From NCBI GenBank assembly GCA_963771545.1, contig CAVYTX010000004.1, forward strand, positions 475,768 through 539,767: a stretch of DNA of 64,000 nucleotides, in the 5' to 3' direction. The notes beneath the pieces are model-generated. The model was not told the origin of the DNA. It did not search any database and saw nothing but the letters and a program-made list of their open reading frames with translations. Below, one piece after another: positions 1 through 9,327 of this stretch (the stretch's first letter is position 1; every line of letters starts with the position of its first letter). Both the position numbers and the translations under genes were made by a program. Source of the DNA: CAKZLS01 sp963771545 (GTDB lineage Bacteria > Pseudomonadota > Alphaproteobacteria > Rhodospirillales > Defluviicoccaceae).

Positions 1-197
1 CGTCCCTTTGTCAGGTCGTAAGGCGTGATTTCGACATTCACCCGATCGCCAGCCAGCACGCGGATCCGGTTTTTGCGCATTTTGCCCGCGGTATGAGCAA
101 GCACTTCGTGGTCGTTCTCCAGCTTCACCCGGAACATCGCGTTGGGGAGAAGTTCGGTGACAACTCCTTGAAATTCGAGAACTTCTTCCTTGGCCAT
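1..197 (-). CDS. infA: Translation initiation factor IF-1, 3' end outside window
   Basis: Small S1/OB-fold protein that binds the 30S A site during initiation. Reading the reverse strand from the ATG at 195-197 gives MAKEEVLEFQGVVTELLPN, followed by AMFRVKLEN, HEVLAH and KMRKNRIRVLAGD, the conserved IF-1 pattern. About 65 of the usual ~72 codons are present; the last residues lie beyond position 1. The gene upstream on the same strand is the histidine kinase, 175 bases away, so infA probably has its own promoter in 198-372. Too short for a long-ORF scan, but the match is clear. Confidence 0.95.
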   Translation of the reverse strand, partial: MAKEEVLEFQGVVTELLPNAMFRVKLENDHEVLAHTAGKMRKNRIRVLAGDRVNVEITPYDLTKG

Positions 198-357
198 TCG
201 ATCGACTGCTTTGGTTGTGGACAGCCCCTACATGAACGCGATTCGCATCGCGGTCAAGGCCGCATACCCAAACATGATACAATCGCGAAACGAATCTCCT
301 TACATCGGTCGCATGCAAGGCCCGAGTTCGATTAAGAGTTCGCGGTCGACGTTGTCG

Positions 358-407
358 ATGCGTGAAACTCAATCACAATGAGTCATTGTTAGCGACCGTT
401 GGTATAA
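358..407 (-). repeat. Dispersed palindromic repeat, copy A (single end)
   Basis: On the reverse strand this reads ATACCAACGGTCGCTAACAA, then TGACTCATTGTGAT, then TTTCACGCATC. It matches the left end of the element at 32902 for about 50 bases with few differences. No partner end is visible between here and infA, so it is a solo end. The repeat forms the last codons (GIIPTVANNDSL) and the stop codon of the sensor kinase. Homology between copies is read directly; mobility is inference. Confidence 0.75.
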
Positions 408-3232
408 TCCCTTGATGGTCGATTTCGGCTACCGGAGCCGCTACCCTCGGCAGGTACAGCCGGATGGTGGTGCCGTGATCGACTTCGCTGTCCACAAGCA
501 CATGGCCACCGGATTGCCTGACCCATCCATAAACCATGCTTAGTCCAAGACCGCTTCCCTTGCCAAACTCCTTAGTGGTGAAAAATGGCTCAAAAATGCG
601 GCTCACGACTTCCGGCGGCATGCCTGTTCCGGTGTCGCTCACGGCCAACATGACGTAGTCGCCCGGCGCCAGCTCTTGCGCTTCACCCGATATCCCGTCC
701 CGGAGAGCCGCGTTTGCGGTTGCAATCGTGAGCACGCCGCCGCGATGCATGGCGTCGCGGGCGTTGACAGCCAGGTTAAGCAACGCATTTTCAAGTTGCC
801 CCCGGTCAACCATCGCCGTCCATAACCCCGGAGCAAGCTTCTCGCGAATTTTTATGGCGTCACCCATGGTGCGGCGTAATAGAACCGTCATCTCGCCAAC
901 CACGTGATTCAGGTCCGTCACTTCGGGAGTCAGCCTCTGACGACGAGCAAACGCGAGGAGGCGATGGGTAAGTTCCGCGCCTCTCTCGGCGGACCAAACC
1001 GCGTCGGAAACCAAGTTACGGCTTTCCTGATCCAAGGTCTGATTTTCTTCCAGCAATTGCAGATTGCCCAGAATGATTGCCAGCAGGTTATTGAAATCAT
1101 GGGCAATGCCCCCCGTCAATTGGCCGACGACCTCCATTTTCTGCGCCTGCCGGAGCCGTTCCTCGGTGGCCTTGCGATCGGTGATATCCTCCTTGACCGC
1201 GACATAGTGGGTGACCTTGCCGCGGGCGTCGCGAACCGGCGCAATCGAGGCAAGCTCCCAGAACAATTCCCCGTTCTTCTTTTTGTTGTGAAACTCGCCC
1301 CGCCAGACATTGCCAGCGCTGATGGTTTCCCAAAGTTGCTTGTATTCCAAGGAATCCGTGTGTCCTGATTTCAGGATACCGGGGTTTTTACCCGCGGCTT
1401 CCGCGTACGTGTAACCGGTCGTTTCCGTAAATTTCGGATTGACGTACTCGATGCGGCCATTCACGTCGGTGATCACCACCGACGCGGGGCTTTGCTCGAT
1501 GGCTTGAAACAGTTTGCTGAGTTCACCTTCCGCCCGCCGCTGAGACGTTACGTCTCGCAAAGAAATCAAAAACTGCTTCTTGCCCTCCCACTTCATGGGA
1601 AAAACCTGCATCTCCGCCACCGCCAAGGCGTGTCCGGAGCGAACAATTTCGATCTCGGCGACGTCACCCTCGACCACGGGAAAACCGAAGGGAGCGCCCA
1701 TCAGTTCCTCCGACCGCTGGCGGAACAGGTTCTCCGCGGCTTTGTTGGCAAACGTCACCGCGTGTTGCGCATCGACGATCATGATGGCGATCGATTGCAT
1801 TTCGATGATGGTCCGAAGCCGCGCTTCGCTCGCGCGCAAGGCTTTCTCCGCGCGCTTTCGTTCGCTGATGTCGCGGATGATGCCCGTGAAATACCGCTCG
1901 CCGCCCAGTTTCCAGGTCGACAATGAAAGCTCGACCGGAACCTCGCTTTGGTCCTTCCGCAGGCCGACCAGTTCGACGGGCTTACCGACAAGCTCATGCC
2001 CGGCGTCCGCGACGGCCCGCTGCAATCCGAGGGTGTGGGCTTCGTGATAGCGCGCCGGTATCAGCGTCGTGAGCGGCTTACCGAGAATCTCCGCGGCGAC
2101 ATACCCAAAGATCCTTTCGGCCGCCTTGTTCCACGAAATCACGTTTCCCGAAGCGTCGGCGGATACGATCGCGTCGTTGGCGGATTCCGCGATCGTTCGA
2201 AAACGCTCCTCGCTGTCCTGAAGCGCTATTTCGGCCTGTTTTCGGTCCGTGACGTCCTCATAAAGCGCGACCACCTCGCCGCTCGGCAGTTTGTAGACGT
2301 AGCTCTCCCGCCACCTCGATCCCCGACCTAGTTTGGGAAGCGAAAAGGGGAACCGTTCCGGCCTCCCTGTTTGCCAGAACTCTCTGGAGGACGTTGAGAA
2401 AGCCCAAGCTTTTCGCTCGCGGAAAAATCTCATTGAGATCCCGGCCCAACAGGTCGCCGCGACTGACCTTGTCAATCCTCTCGCCCGCGCGATTGAGATC
2501 CTTGTAGGTAAAGCGTCCGCCATCCTCCGGAACTTCATACACCGCCGCGCCGGAGCTCATACTGTTGAACAACTCCCGGAAGCGCGTTTCTCCTTCTTGA
2601 ATGCCCCTGATAATCGAGTCGCTCACCGCGAAGAACACCAATGTTCCCGCGGCGATAAGAACGACGGCGACGGCCGCCACCAGCCCCGCCGCCTCGACAT
2701 ACGAGGCACGGATTTCGCTCATGTCGATCTTGGCGACGATACCGAGATCGAGAACTGCCACCGGCTCATAGGCCGCGAGCACCTCAACTCCCCTGTAGTC
2801 TATTCCAATCATGGTTCCGGACAGGCCGGAGACGGCCCGGCGCATGGGTTCGGCAAGCTGTGACTTGAGGGCGATCGGCTGGGGTTGACCAAGATCGGAA
2901 TGACGCTGATTCAATACAAATACAATTTGGTCGCCGTCGCGTCGGCCCAAGGTGAATTCGCCCGTCTGACCGAGACTTTCAAATGCTTTATGGGCTTGTT
3001 TTAGCTGTGCGATGACGCCGGCTTCAGGGCCGTTCGGATAGGTGCTGTATTCTTCCTGAAACCGCGCCATCGATTCCAGGAGACGCGCCTGACTTAGCGC
3101 CATTTCCGCCAGCCGTCGCCGGTCTTCCTCGACCGTCGTTTGGTAAAGGACGCCGATGGCGACGCCGCCCGTGGCAATGGCGACAACCGCCATGATAAGG
3201 AGAAGGAAAACCAGTCTCCGATAGTCCCTCAC
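373..3232 (-). CDS. Membrane PAS-domain sensor histidine kinase, frameshifted
   Basis: Two-component sensor. The N-terminal part (start 3232) has a membrane segment at residues ~7-28, a ~150-residue periplasmic sensor, a second membrane segment at ~183-205 and the beginning of a PAS domain. It then breaks: the matching half (WQTGRPERFPFS ... YVYKLPSGEVVALYEDVT) is in another frame. One extra base near 2377-2379 (reverse strand gttctgg) explains the switch. After the break come three more PAS domains (ending in DISERKRAE, DVTSQRRAE and DITDRKATE), a HisKA H-box (GGIAHDFNNLL, about residue 710 of the joined protein) and a HATPase domain (N-box NALLNLAVNARDAM, then DTGTGMP and GSGLGLSMVYG). Joined length is about 950 residues. 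Uncorrected, it appears as two overlapping frames, 2258-3232 and 373-2538. The start overlaps the response-regulator stop by 4 bases. Confidence 0.85.
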
Positions 3233-3642
3233 TCATTCCTCTCTTCGGCGGAGGACGCACCAAGCCCGCCGCCGGCATTTGCGAGCACCTTGCGCAACTG
3301 CGGCACGCTAACCGGTTTGCTTAGGCTCTTGACCGGACGCAACCCTTTGAATTCGGCGAGAAGCCGAGCATTGATCGCGTAATCCGGGCTGTACCCGGTG
3401 ATAATGATGATATCCGCGATACACCCTTGCTTGACCAACCACAGGATCAGTTCATTGCCGTCGATATCGGGCATAACCATGTCGATGACCGTTACATCGG
3501 GCGGCCGCATCATGTATGCGCGTTTGAAATCAGCGCCGTGGTGGGTGATCTCCACTTCGTAGTCGAGACCCACGGCGACTTTTTGGACGAACGCCGCGAA
3601 TTTCGGTTCATCGTCGACGATAAGCAGACGTTTCTTGGTCAT
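3229..3642 (-). CDS. Single-domain response regulator (receiver only)
   Basis: 137-residue CheY-like receiver with no output domain. Visible landmarks are the acidic pair D10-D11 (LLIVDDEP), phospho-acceptor D54 (VIDMVMPD), the switch threonine in IIIITGYS and the conserved lysine in LSKPV. The gene precedes and overlaps the sensor kinase (ATGA), so they form one operon and the kinase is the likely phosphodonor. With no DNA-binding domain it probably acts through protein contacts or a phosphorelay. The C-terminal tail (GGGLGASSAEERNE) looks unstructured. Confidence 0.9.
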   Translation of the reverse strand: MTKKRLLIVDDEPKFAAFVQKVAVGLDYEVEITHHGADFKRAYMMRPPDVTVIDMVMPDIDGNELILWLVKQGCIADIIIITGYSPDYAINARLLAEFKGLRPVKSLSKPVSVPQLRKVLANAGGGLGASSAEERNE

Positions 3643-3761
3643 GTCGACCGACAGCCTTTACCAGTCGAGGCATCCTCTCCGCATTGTTCGCGGCCCTATG
3701 GCTTCGCGCTCAAACGCGATTACCGTTAAAACCTGATGGAAAACTGTGCAACTGTAAATTG

Positions 3762-4493
3762 CTAAGGGGAAATAAGGCCGATTTGAATGGCGGAGACGAC
3801 CGCGGTGACCCGGTTTGTTGTCCCCATCTTTTTCATGGCGCTTTTCAAGTGGAAGTTTACCGTGTGCTCGGACACGGCGAGAATCATGCCGATCGCCCAA
3901 GCGCTCTTGCCGCGCGCGGTCCAGGCGAGACACTCGCGTTCGCGCTCCGTGAGGTGAAACCCGGTTTGTACCTCGGGGTGTTGACGTGCGATGTGCGAAT
4001 ACGCCAATTGAAATTGAACTGCCAGAACCTGCAATTCTCCGACACAGAGTCCGTTGTCACACTCGGTCGTGTCCGTCGCCAGACTCACTACATAGCTTTC
4101 GCCGAGCGGACCATGCACCGGAATACTGAGACCGTTGTGCAGCCCCGCTTCCCGACTCTCCGAAAACATTTTCTTTTGCTTGGGAGAGAGGTCCTCTCCA
4201 ACCATCAGTTTCGACCACGCCATGGGCGTCGAGCGGCTTGATGCCAGAAGCACGACCGGATCGATTTCTTGATAGCGCTTTTCAAAGTAGCGCGTTACCC
4301 AATCTTCCGGATAGTTCATGGCAACGGCCGGCTTCAGGTTACCCAAGGCCAGCGCCACTTGAGCGGCCGGTGTCACGGCGCCGAACGCGACGCGGTTGTA
4401 TCCGTATTGGGAAACCGCTTGGCCAAATAGCTCGAAGACATCCTCGGAAGATCCAGCGGCATTCGACCGCTCAATAAAGTCGGAGATCCGCAT
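3762..4493 (-). CDS. LuxR-family solo quorum-sensing regulator
   Basis: 243 residues from the ATG at 4493 (MRISDFIERS). An open frame extends upstream to 4652, but the extra 53 residues are not family-like and the shorter form matches usual LuxR length. The N-terminal autoinducer-binding domain (~10-165) keeps all six residues that contact acyl-homoserine lactones in TraR-type receptors: W65, Y69, D78-P79, W93 and G121. The C-terminal helix-turn-helix runs from LTERERECL to NRVTAV. No LuxI synthase is in the window, so this is a 'solo' receptor here. The next genes downstream are the response regulator and sensor kinase on the same strand, about 120 bases away. Confidence 0.9.
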   Translation of the reverse strand: MRISDFIERSNAAGSSEDVFELFGQAVSQYGYNRVAFGAVTPAAQVALALGNLKPAVAMNYPEDWVTRYFEKRYQEIDPVVLLASSRSTPMAWSKLMVGEDLSPKQKKMFSESREAGLHNGLSIPVHGPLGESYVVSLATDTTECDNGLCVGELQVLAVQFQLAYSHIARQHPEVQTGFHLTERERECLAWTARGKSAWAIGMILAVSEHTVNFHLKSAMKKMGTTNRVTAVVSAIQIGLISP

Positions 4494-5019
4494 CGGCTTT
4501 ATGTGTCCTGCAAGGAAAACGTCCCTTTCCCGCGGAAGCGTCCGCGCCTTTCTGAATGCCGAACCTCTCCTTCCCGACCCCCGGCTCAACCCGTGCCAGG
4601 AAAAAATACCCGGGCGCTCGAACTGCCTCTCGGTTCCCTCCGGATGCCCCATCTCATGACGTTCGGAAATTTCGACACCCTATTTGAGGATATTAGACCT
4701 CCATCGAACCACGAAAGTCAAGGCAATATACCCCATTTGGGGCTAGTTTGAAACCATCAGGTCGCTTTTGGCGCGCAGCGAACGTTTGATTTCGCTATAC
4801 ATGTCGATTCTGGGCGGCAGGTACTGCAAACGGGCTGTGCCGGCGTGCGCTCTGACCGGGCGCCGGCAGCGACTTTGCCCGGCTCTAAAAATCAAATAAA
4901 ATAGGTATAAAATCCTTATTATACGAGGATTTCGATCGCGGCGGCGACGCGGTCACGGCAAATGGCCCTGGCATTCGGCCGATGCCTGGTGGCATTATCG
5001 GCCTCCTCAGCATGGAGAC
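4494..5019. promoter_or_regulatory. Divergent intergenic region, luxR-type gene / SIMPL gene
   Basis: 526 bases with no convincing gene. It is AT-richer than its surroundings and must hold promoters for both divergent genes. An inverted repeat CCCCA-TT-TGGGG lies at 4732-4743 and could be an operator, but it does not fit a standard lux box well. A -10-like TATAAA sits at 4906-4911, ~110 bases before the SIMPL start. The short frames here overlap the N-terminal extension of the LuxR frame and look like shadows. Confidence 0.4.
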
Positions 5020-5757
5020 ATGTCAATGCGCAGCTCGCCCATTGTTATTGCTGCGGCCGCGTTGCTTGCCACGGGTATCGCCTTGGCCGGTTGGTTCGCC
5101 GGTCAAGGCTTTCTCGAGGCGCGCGCCGGCGACCGGTTCGTCACCGTAAAGGGCGTGGCCGAGCGGATGGTAACGGCGGATTTGGCGCTCTGGCCCATCC
5201 GCTTCGTCACGACGTCGAATCAGCTCGCCGAGGCGCGGGAGCGGATCGCGGCCGACGCACGGAACGTGTTGACGTTTCTCGCCGCCAATGGCCTACCGCC
5301 GGAGTCGGTGGGGGTCGAGAGCTTTCAGGTTACGGATCTGCTCGCCCAGGCCTACCGGTCTGGTCCCATCGAAAGCCGCTTCATCGTTGCCGTGACGCTT
5401 TTGGTGCGCACCCATGAAATCGACAAGATCGCTTTGACCAGTCAGAAGATCGGCGATCTCGTGGCCGCCGGGGTCGTCCTGAGCAGCGAAGGGCGGCCTT
5501 CATCGGGTCCGATTTACCTGTTCACACGGCTCAATGACATCAAGCCGGACATGATCGCCGAGGCCACGAAGAGCGCTCGCGAGGGCGCCGAACAGTTCGC
5601 CAAGGACTCGGCCAGCCGCATAACCGGCATTCGCCGCGCCAACCAGGGCCTTTTCCAAATCTTGCCGCGTGACAACATCCCCGGAATGAGCCAGGAGAAC
5701 CAGATCGAAAAGACGGTGCGGGTTGTCTCGACCATCGACTATGCCTTGGCCGATTGA
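5020..5757 (+). CDS. SIMPL (DUF541) domain exported protein
   Basis: 245 residues. A hydrophobic N-terminus (IVIAAAALLATGIALAGWF, ~8-27) looks like a signal anchor, followed by a SIMPL domain. Family landmarks include the opening VTVKGVAERMVTADLA and the late segment SASRITGIRRANQGLFQI. SIMPL proteins are periplasmic or membrane-attached and have been linked to oxidative-stress tolerance in some bacteria; the biochemical role is not known. The start at 5020 has GGAG seven bases upstream; a second ATG follows two codons later. It converges on ada, with repeat copy B between them. Confidence 0.85.
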   Translation: MSMRSSPIVIAAAALLATGIALAGWFAGQGFLEARAGDRFVTVKGVAERMVTADLALWPIRFVTTSNQLAEARERIAADARNVLTFLAANGLPPESVGVESFQVTDLLAQAYRSGPIESRFIVAVTLLVRTHEIDKIALTSQKIGDLVAAGVVLSSEGRPSSGPIYLFTRLNDIKPDMIAEATKSAREGAEQFAKDSASRITGIRRANQGLFQILPRDNIPGMSQENQIEKTVRVVSTIDYALAD

Positions 5758-5860
5758 CGGCAGCGCTCGTCGGCGGGTCTGCGTGAGAGACGCGTCGCGC
5801 TTGGCGACCGTTCAGAGCGCGCGAAAGCGAAAGGGCCGGACGCATCGATAGTCGGTACTA

Positions 5861-5893
5861 ATACCAACGGTCATTATTAATGATCGTTGGTAT
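5861..5893. repeat. Dispersed palindromic repeat, copy B
   Basis: Near-perfect 33-base palindrome: left arm ATACCAACGGTCATTA, right arm TAATGATCGTTGGTAT, one arm mismatch. It lies between convergent SIMPL and ada genes and supplies the last residues (HTNDH) and stop codon of ada. The arms match the terminal sequences of copies A, C and D. As RNA it would fold into a hairpin on either strand and may serve as a processing or termination signal; that is inference. Confidence 0.8.
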
Positions 5894-6998
5894 GACCGTT
5901 CCCGCTCTTCCGTTCGCGCTCCAAAAGGGTTTTCTTGCGCTCGATGCCCCAGCGGTATCCGTGCAGGGCGCCGTCGGAGCCGATGGCGCGGTGGCAAGGC
6001 ACCACCACCGATACCGGGTTGGTGGCGCAAGCGCGGCCGACGGCGCGGGCGGCGCCCGGCTGCCCCATGGCCGTGGCGATCTCTCCGTAGCTTCGGGTTT
6101 GGCCGGCGGGAATGGCGGTGAGTTGCTCGAACACCCGCCACTGGAAAGCCGTCGCGCGGATGTCCAGCGGCAGGTCGGCGTGCGGAGGATTGCCTTGCGC
6201 CAAATCGACGACGGCGTTCACCCAGCCGGACAGGCCCGCGTCGTCGCGTTCGATGGCTGCGTGCGGAAAGTCGTCGAGAAGTTCGCTTTCCAACTCCGCG
6301 TCCGTTGAGCCGGGGGCGACCATGCACACCCCCCGTTCGGTGGCCGCCACCAGCAGTTTGCCGAGCGGCCCCAGGCCCGCGTGCCCAAGGCTCCCGAGAT
6401 CGACGATGGCGTAGGCGATGCGGGCGCCGCGCCCGCCCCTGGCGTAGGATGCGGGCGTCATGCCGAGCCGCGACGGCGCCTTTTCGTACAATCGGCTCGA
6501 TGATCCGTATCCGGCGCCGTAGAGGGCTCGGGCCACGGGCTCGCCGTCCTTGAGGTTTCGTTTCACCCGGTCGAGCCGCACGGCTTCGGCGTACTGGCGC
6601 GGCGATATGCCCATCAGGGCCTTGAACAGGCGTTGCAGATGGTGGGGGCTCAACCCCGCCTCGACACCCAGCTCCGACAGCGTCGGCACAACCTCGTCGC
6701 TTTCCTCGATGATCCGGCAAATCCGCTGGACCGTGGCACTGTGGGGATGGGCTGCCTCGTCCCGTTCCGGCCGGCAGCGCTTGCAGGGCCGGTAACCGGC
6801 CCGCACCGCCGCCTCGGCTAGCGCGTAGAACGAGACCTGATCGCGGCCGGCCCGGCGGCTGGGACAGGACGGCTTGCAGAAGATGCCTGTCGACCGCACG
6901 GCGTAGACAAAATTTCCGTCGCGGCCGGTGTCGCGGTCGAGCACGGCTTGCCAGCACTGTTCATCGGTCATGGAAGGTATGGCGTGTGTTGTGTTCAT
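5877..6998 (-). CDS. ada: Ada: methylphosphotriester/O6-methylguanine repair and activator
   Basis: 373 residues. Self-methylating repair protein and transcription activator of the adaptive response to alkylation damage. N-terminal Ada zinc domain with four cysteines (FCKPSC and CKRC, ~41-80), AraC-type helix-turn-helix (~85-185), then the O6-alkylguanine transferase domain with acceptor cysteine in VVPCHRAIG (~330). Start taken at the ATG at 6998; an internal ATG nine codons later is also possible. The C-terminus (GNGHTNDH) comes from repeat copy B. No alkB or alkA is adjacent. Confidence 0.95.
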   Translation of the reverse strand: MNTTHAIPSMTDEQCWQAVLDRDTGRDGNFVYAVRSTGIFCKPSCPSRRAGRDQVSFYALAEAAVRAGYRPCKRCRPERDEAAHPHSATVQRICRIIEESDEVVPTLSELGVEAGLSPHHLQRLFKALMGISPRQYAEAVRLDRVKRNLKDGEPVARALYGAGYGSSSRLYEKAPSRLGMTPASYARGGRGARIAYAIVDLGSLGHAGLGPLGKLLVAATERGVCMVAPGSTDAELESELLDDFPHAAIERDDAGLSGWVNAVVDLAQGNPPHADLPLDIRATAFQWRVFEQLTAIPAGQTRSYGEIATAMGQPGAARAVGRACATNPVSVVVPCHRAIGSDGALHGYRWGIERKKTLLERERKSGNGHTNDH

Positions 6999-7071
6999 GA
7001 CCCCATGGTAGCGTTCTCAGCAGCGGAATCTATCCGAAGCTTGCGATCAAAGTCATAAGGGACGGTGGAGG

Positions 7072-7806
7072 TCAACCGTAGCGGTGCAGGGATCGTCCGT
7101 GAAGCCGCAGCCAATGCCGGGAACTCTCGACCTCGTCGGTGAGCGTTGAGACCGTTTTCCAGAATTGCGGGCCGTGATTGGGAACGGCGAGGTGGGCGAC
7201 TTCGTGGGCGACCACATAATCCAGCACCGCCTCGGGGGTCATCACCAGCCGCCAGCAAAACGACAGATTTCCCCGGGCCGAACAGGAACCCCAGCGCGAC
7301 CGGGTATCGCGCAGCGTGATGCGATTGGCCGGATGCCGCAGCCGCGCGGCCTTGTCGGCGACGCGGGCGGAAATCTCGCCGCGGGCCTGTTGCCGCAACC
7401 AACGGTCGATGCGTCGAGGGAGCAGCCCCACCGGGCCGGCGACGACGATTGCCCCATCCGCGACGTGGACGCCGAAGCGTCCCTTCGGCCGGTGTGTGAT
7501 GGTGTGGTCGTGGCCGAGAAACGGGATCACCGCGCCGTCGGCGAACGGTATGCGTGGCGGCGCGGCATCGAGCCGTTGCGCGATCCAATCGGCGTTGCGC
7601 TCGGCCGCGCGGACACCCTCATCGAAGGCCGTGCGCGACGGGATCGTGATCAATACGCCATAGCCGTCGCCGGCCAGCCGCACGATAATGCGTTTCGCGC
7701 GGGGGTTCTTGCGAACGGTGAGCGGTATGGGACGGCCCTCGATGGCGAGCGTCAGGTGCTTTTCCCGCACGGAGGCGCGGGGGCGCCAGCCTTGCAGCAA
7801 CTTCAC
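7072..7806 (-). CDS. YgjP-type zinc metallopeptidase (DUF45/M48-like)
   Basis: 244 residues from GTG at 7806, chosen because that GTG overlaps the upstream aldolase stop by 4 bases (GTGA); the longer frame to 7908 would run 100 bases into that gene. The C-terminal half has the zinc signature HEVAHLAVPNHGPQFW and the preceding family motif RDTRSRWGSCS. The N-terminal half (LTVRKNPRAKRIIVRL) is also typical of the YgjP/SprT-related family. The natural substrate is not established. Translationally coupled to the DapA-like gene. Confidence 0.9.
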   Translation of the reverse strand: MKLLQGWRPRASVREKHLTLAIEGRPIPLTVRKNPRAKRIIVRLAGDGYGVLITIPSRTAFDEGVRAAERNADWIAQRLDAAPPRIPFADGAVIPFLGHDHTITHRPKGRFGVHVADGAIVVAGPVGLLPRRIDRWLRQQARGEISARVADKAARLRHPANRITLRDTRSRWGSCSARGNLSFCWRLVMTPEAVLDYVVAHEVAHLAVPNHGPQFWKTVSTLTDEVESSRHWLRLHGRSLHRYG

Positions 7807-8723
7807 GGCAGCGGCGGGGGTTCGAAGCCGAGGAGGTTCAGGGCGAGAAGCACATCCGAGGATTCGGCGGCACCCAGGTGAGTCAATGGGGGCCGGACCG
7901 CTCTCCATTGGTCGCCGCCGCCGTGGTGCGCCATGATCTCCTTGAGGGCGGCGGTCAGCGGATAGGCGGAGATGGCCCGCCGCACCAGGGTCAGCCGGGC
8001 CTGAGCGCCCTCGGCGGTCTCAAGATCGCCGCGCGCCCAGGCGGCGTTGACCTCGGCCGCGAGCGCCACGGCCACATTGCAGACGGCGGTAATGCATCCG
8101 GCTCCACCCTCCTTGAGAAGCGGCAGGAGAAACTCGTCGGAGCCGCTGATCACCGCGAAACCGGGAAAGGCATGGGTGTTGTGCACCATGTTGGCGAAAT
8201 TGCCGGAACTGTCCTTCATACCGGCGATGGTGTCGGGATAGTCTTTCAGCAACCGCTCGATCAGAACCGGGCCGAGGGCGACCCCCGACAGCTGCGGGAA
8301 GTGATAAAGGTACACCTTCAGCCGGGGGTCCCCGATCCGCTCGATCACCTCGGCATAGGCGGCGAACACGCCGTCGTCGCTGACGTTCTTGTAATAAAAC
8401 GGCGGCAGCATCAGCACTCCGCCGGCGCCCAGATCCACGGCCTTGCGGGTCAACCGGACGGTATCCGGCACCGCGCAGCATCCGGTCCCCGGCAGCAGCG
8501 TGTTGCCCGGGATACCGTCCTCGATGAGGTGGTCCAACAACTCAATGCGTTCATCGACGGAAAACGAGTTCGCTTCGCCGGTGGTGCCGAGAACGGCGAG
8601 CCCCGCGCATCCGTTGTCGAGAAGCCAGCGGCAATGCTTCGCCAGTGCCGCCCGGTCCGGAGACAACGTCGAATCGAGCGGCGTCAGAACCGCCGCCATT
8701 ACACCTCGAAGGGACTCATTCAC
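7803..8723 (-). CDS. DapA-family (dihydrodipicolinate synthase-like) aldolase
   Basis: 306 residues, TIM-barrel class I aldolase/lyase. Family motifs: GTTGEANSF (pyruvate carboxylate binding), Tyr in YLYHFPQ and Schiff-base lysine in AGMKDSSGN. Start is GTG at 8723 with AGGAAAA upstream. The neighbours (YgjP peptidase, YcgN) give no pathway link to lysine synthesis, and the GTTGEAN motif with a hydrophobic FYYKN loop suggests a paralogue rather than the true DapA. Substrate unassigned. Confidence 0.85.
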   Translation of the reverse strand: MNESLRGVMAAVLTPLDSTLSPDRAALAKHCRWLLDNGCAGLAVLGTTGEANSFSVDERIELLDHLIEDGIPGNTLLPGTGCCAVPDTVRLTRKAVDLGAGGVLMLPPFYYKNVSDDGVFAAYAEVIERIGDPRLKVYLYHFPQLSGVALGPVLIERLLKDYPDTIAGMKDSSGNFANMVHNTHAFPGFAVISGSDEFLLPLLKEGGAGCITAVCNVAVALAAEVNAAWARGDLETAEGAQARLTLVRRAISAYPLTAALKEIMAHHGGGDQWRAVRPPLTHLGAAESSDVLLALNLLGFEPPPLP

Positions 8724-8751
8724 GGGTCATTTTCCTGAGATCTTTCGGCTC

Positions 8752-9210
8752 TTAGGCCGGCCAAGTGACAATGTGATGTTCAAGCGGCCCCGCCCGTTTC
8801 TCCGGAATGGCCCGGCCTTGAACGGACGCGCCGACGGCGTGAACGGTTTCGCTGTCTCCGCTCACAAGATAATGCCACCACGGAAGGTCTCTGCCCTCGG
8901 CCAGAAGCCGATAGGCGCAGGTTGACGGCAGCCAGGCGAGGTCGGGAACGCTCTCGGGGGTGAGACCGACACAGTTCCGAACAAATCGATGACGCTGTTC
9001 ATAACGCGTGCAACGGCAAGTGTGCACGTTGAGCAGGCGGCAGGCGACGTTCGTGTAACTGACTTCGCCGCTATCCCGGTCCTCCAATTTTTCCAGGCAG
9101 CATTTTCCGCAGCCGTCGCACAGCGATTCCCATTCCTCCGCGGTCATCTCCGCGAGCGTCTTGCGCTTCCAGAACGGGATCTCGGGCGCGGTTGAAGGGA
9201 CGGCGGTCAT
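8752..9210 (-). CDS. YcgN/UPF0260 cysteine-cluster protein
   Basis: 152 residues from ATG 9210; a TTG two codons earlier is possible. The cysteine pattern CDGCGKCCLEKL, then VACRLLN, TCRCTRY and RNCVGLTP is diagnostic of the UPF0260/YcgN family, probably a metal- or Fe-S-binding protein of unknown role. The segment WLPSTCAYRLLAEGRDLPWWHYLVSG is also conserved. Same strand as dapA-like, 28 bases upstream of its start, so likely co-transcribed. Confidence 0.9.
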   Translation of the reverse strand: MTAVPSTAPEIPFWKRKTLAEMTAEEWESLCDGCGKCCLEKLEDRDSGEVSYTNVACRLLNVHTCRCTRYEQRHRFVRNCVGLTPESVPDLAWLPSTCAYRLLAEGRDLPWWHYLVSGDSETVHAVGASVQGRAIPEKRAGPLEHHIVTWPA

Positions 9211-9327
9211 TGACAAGCTCTTCCCGTGCGCGGCACGTTGGCGAGACGCCGGTTTAGTCTAATGTGCAATTTCTCCTGTTTCCGTGGTCATGGTCAACAG
9301 GGAAGCGGCCCGACGCTCGCCAATCGC

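Noticed and set aside
5812..6957. 381-codon frame overlapping ada
   Set aside because: Arginine/proline-rich translation without motifs; alternative frame of ada.
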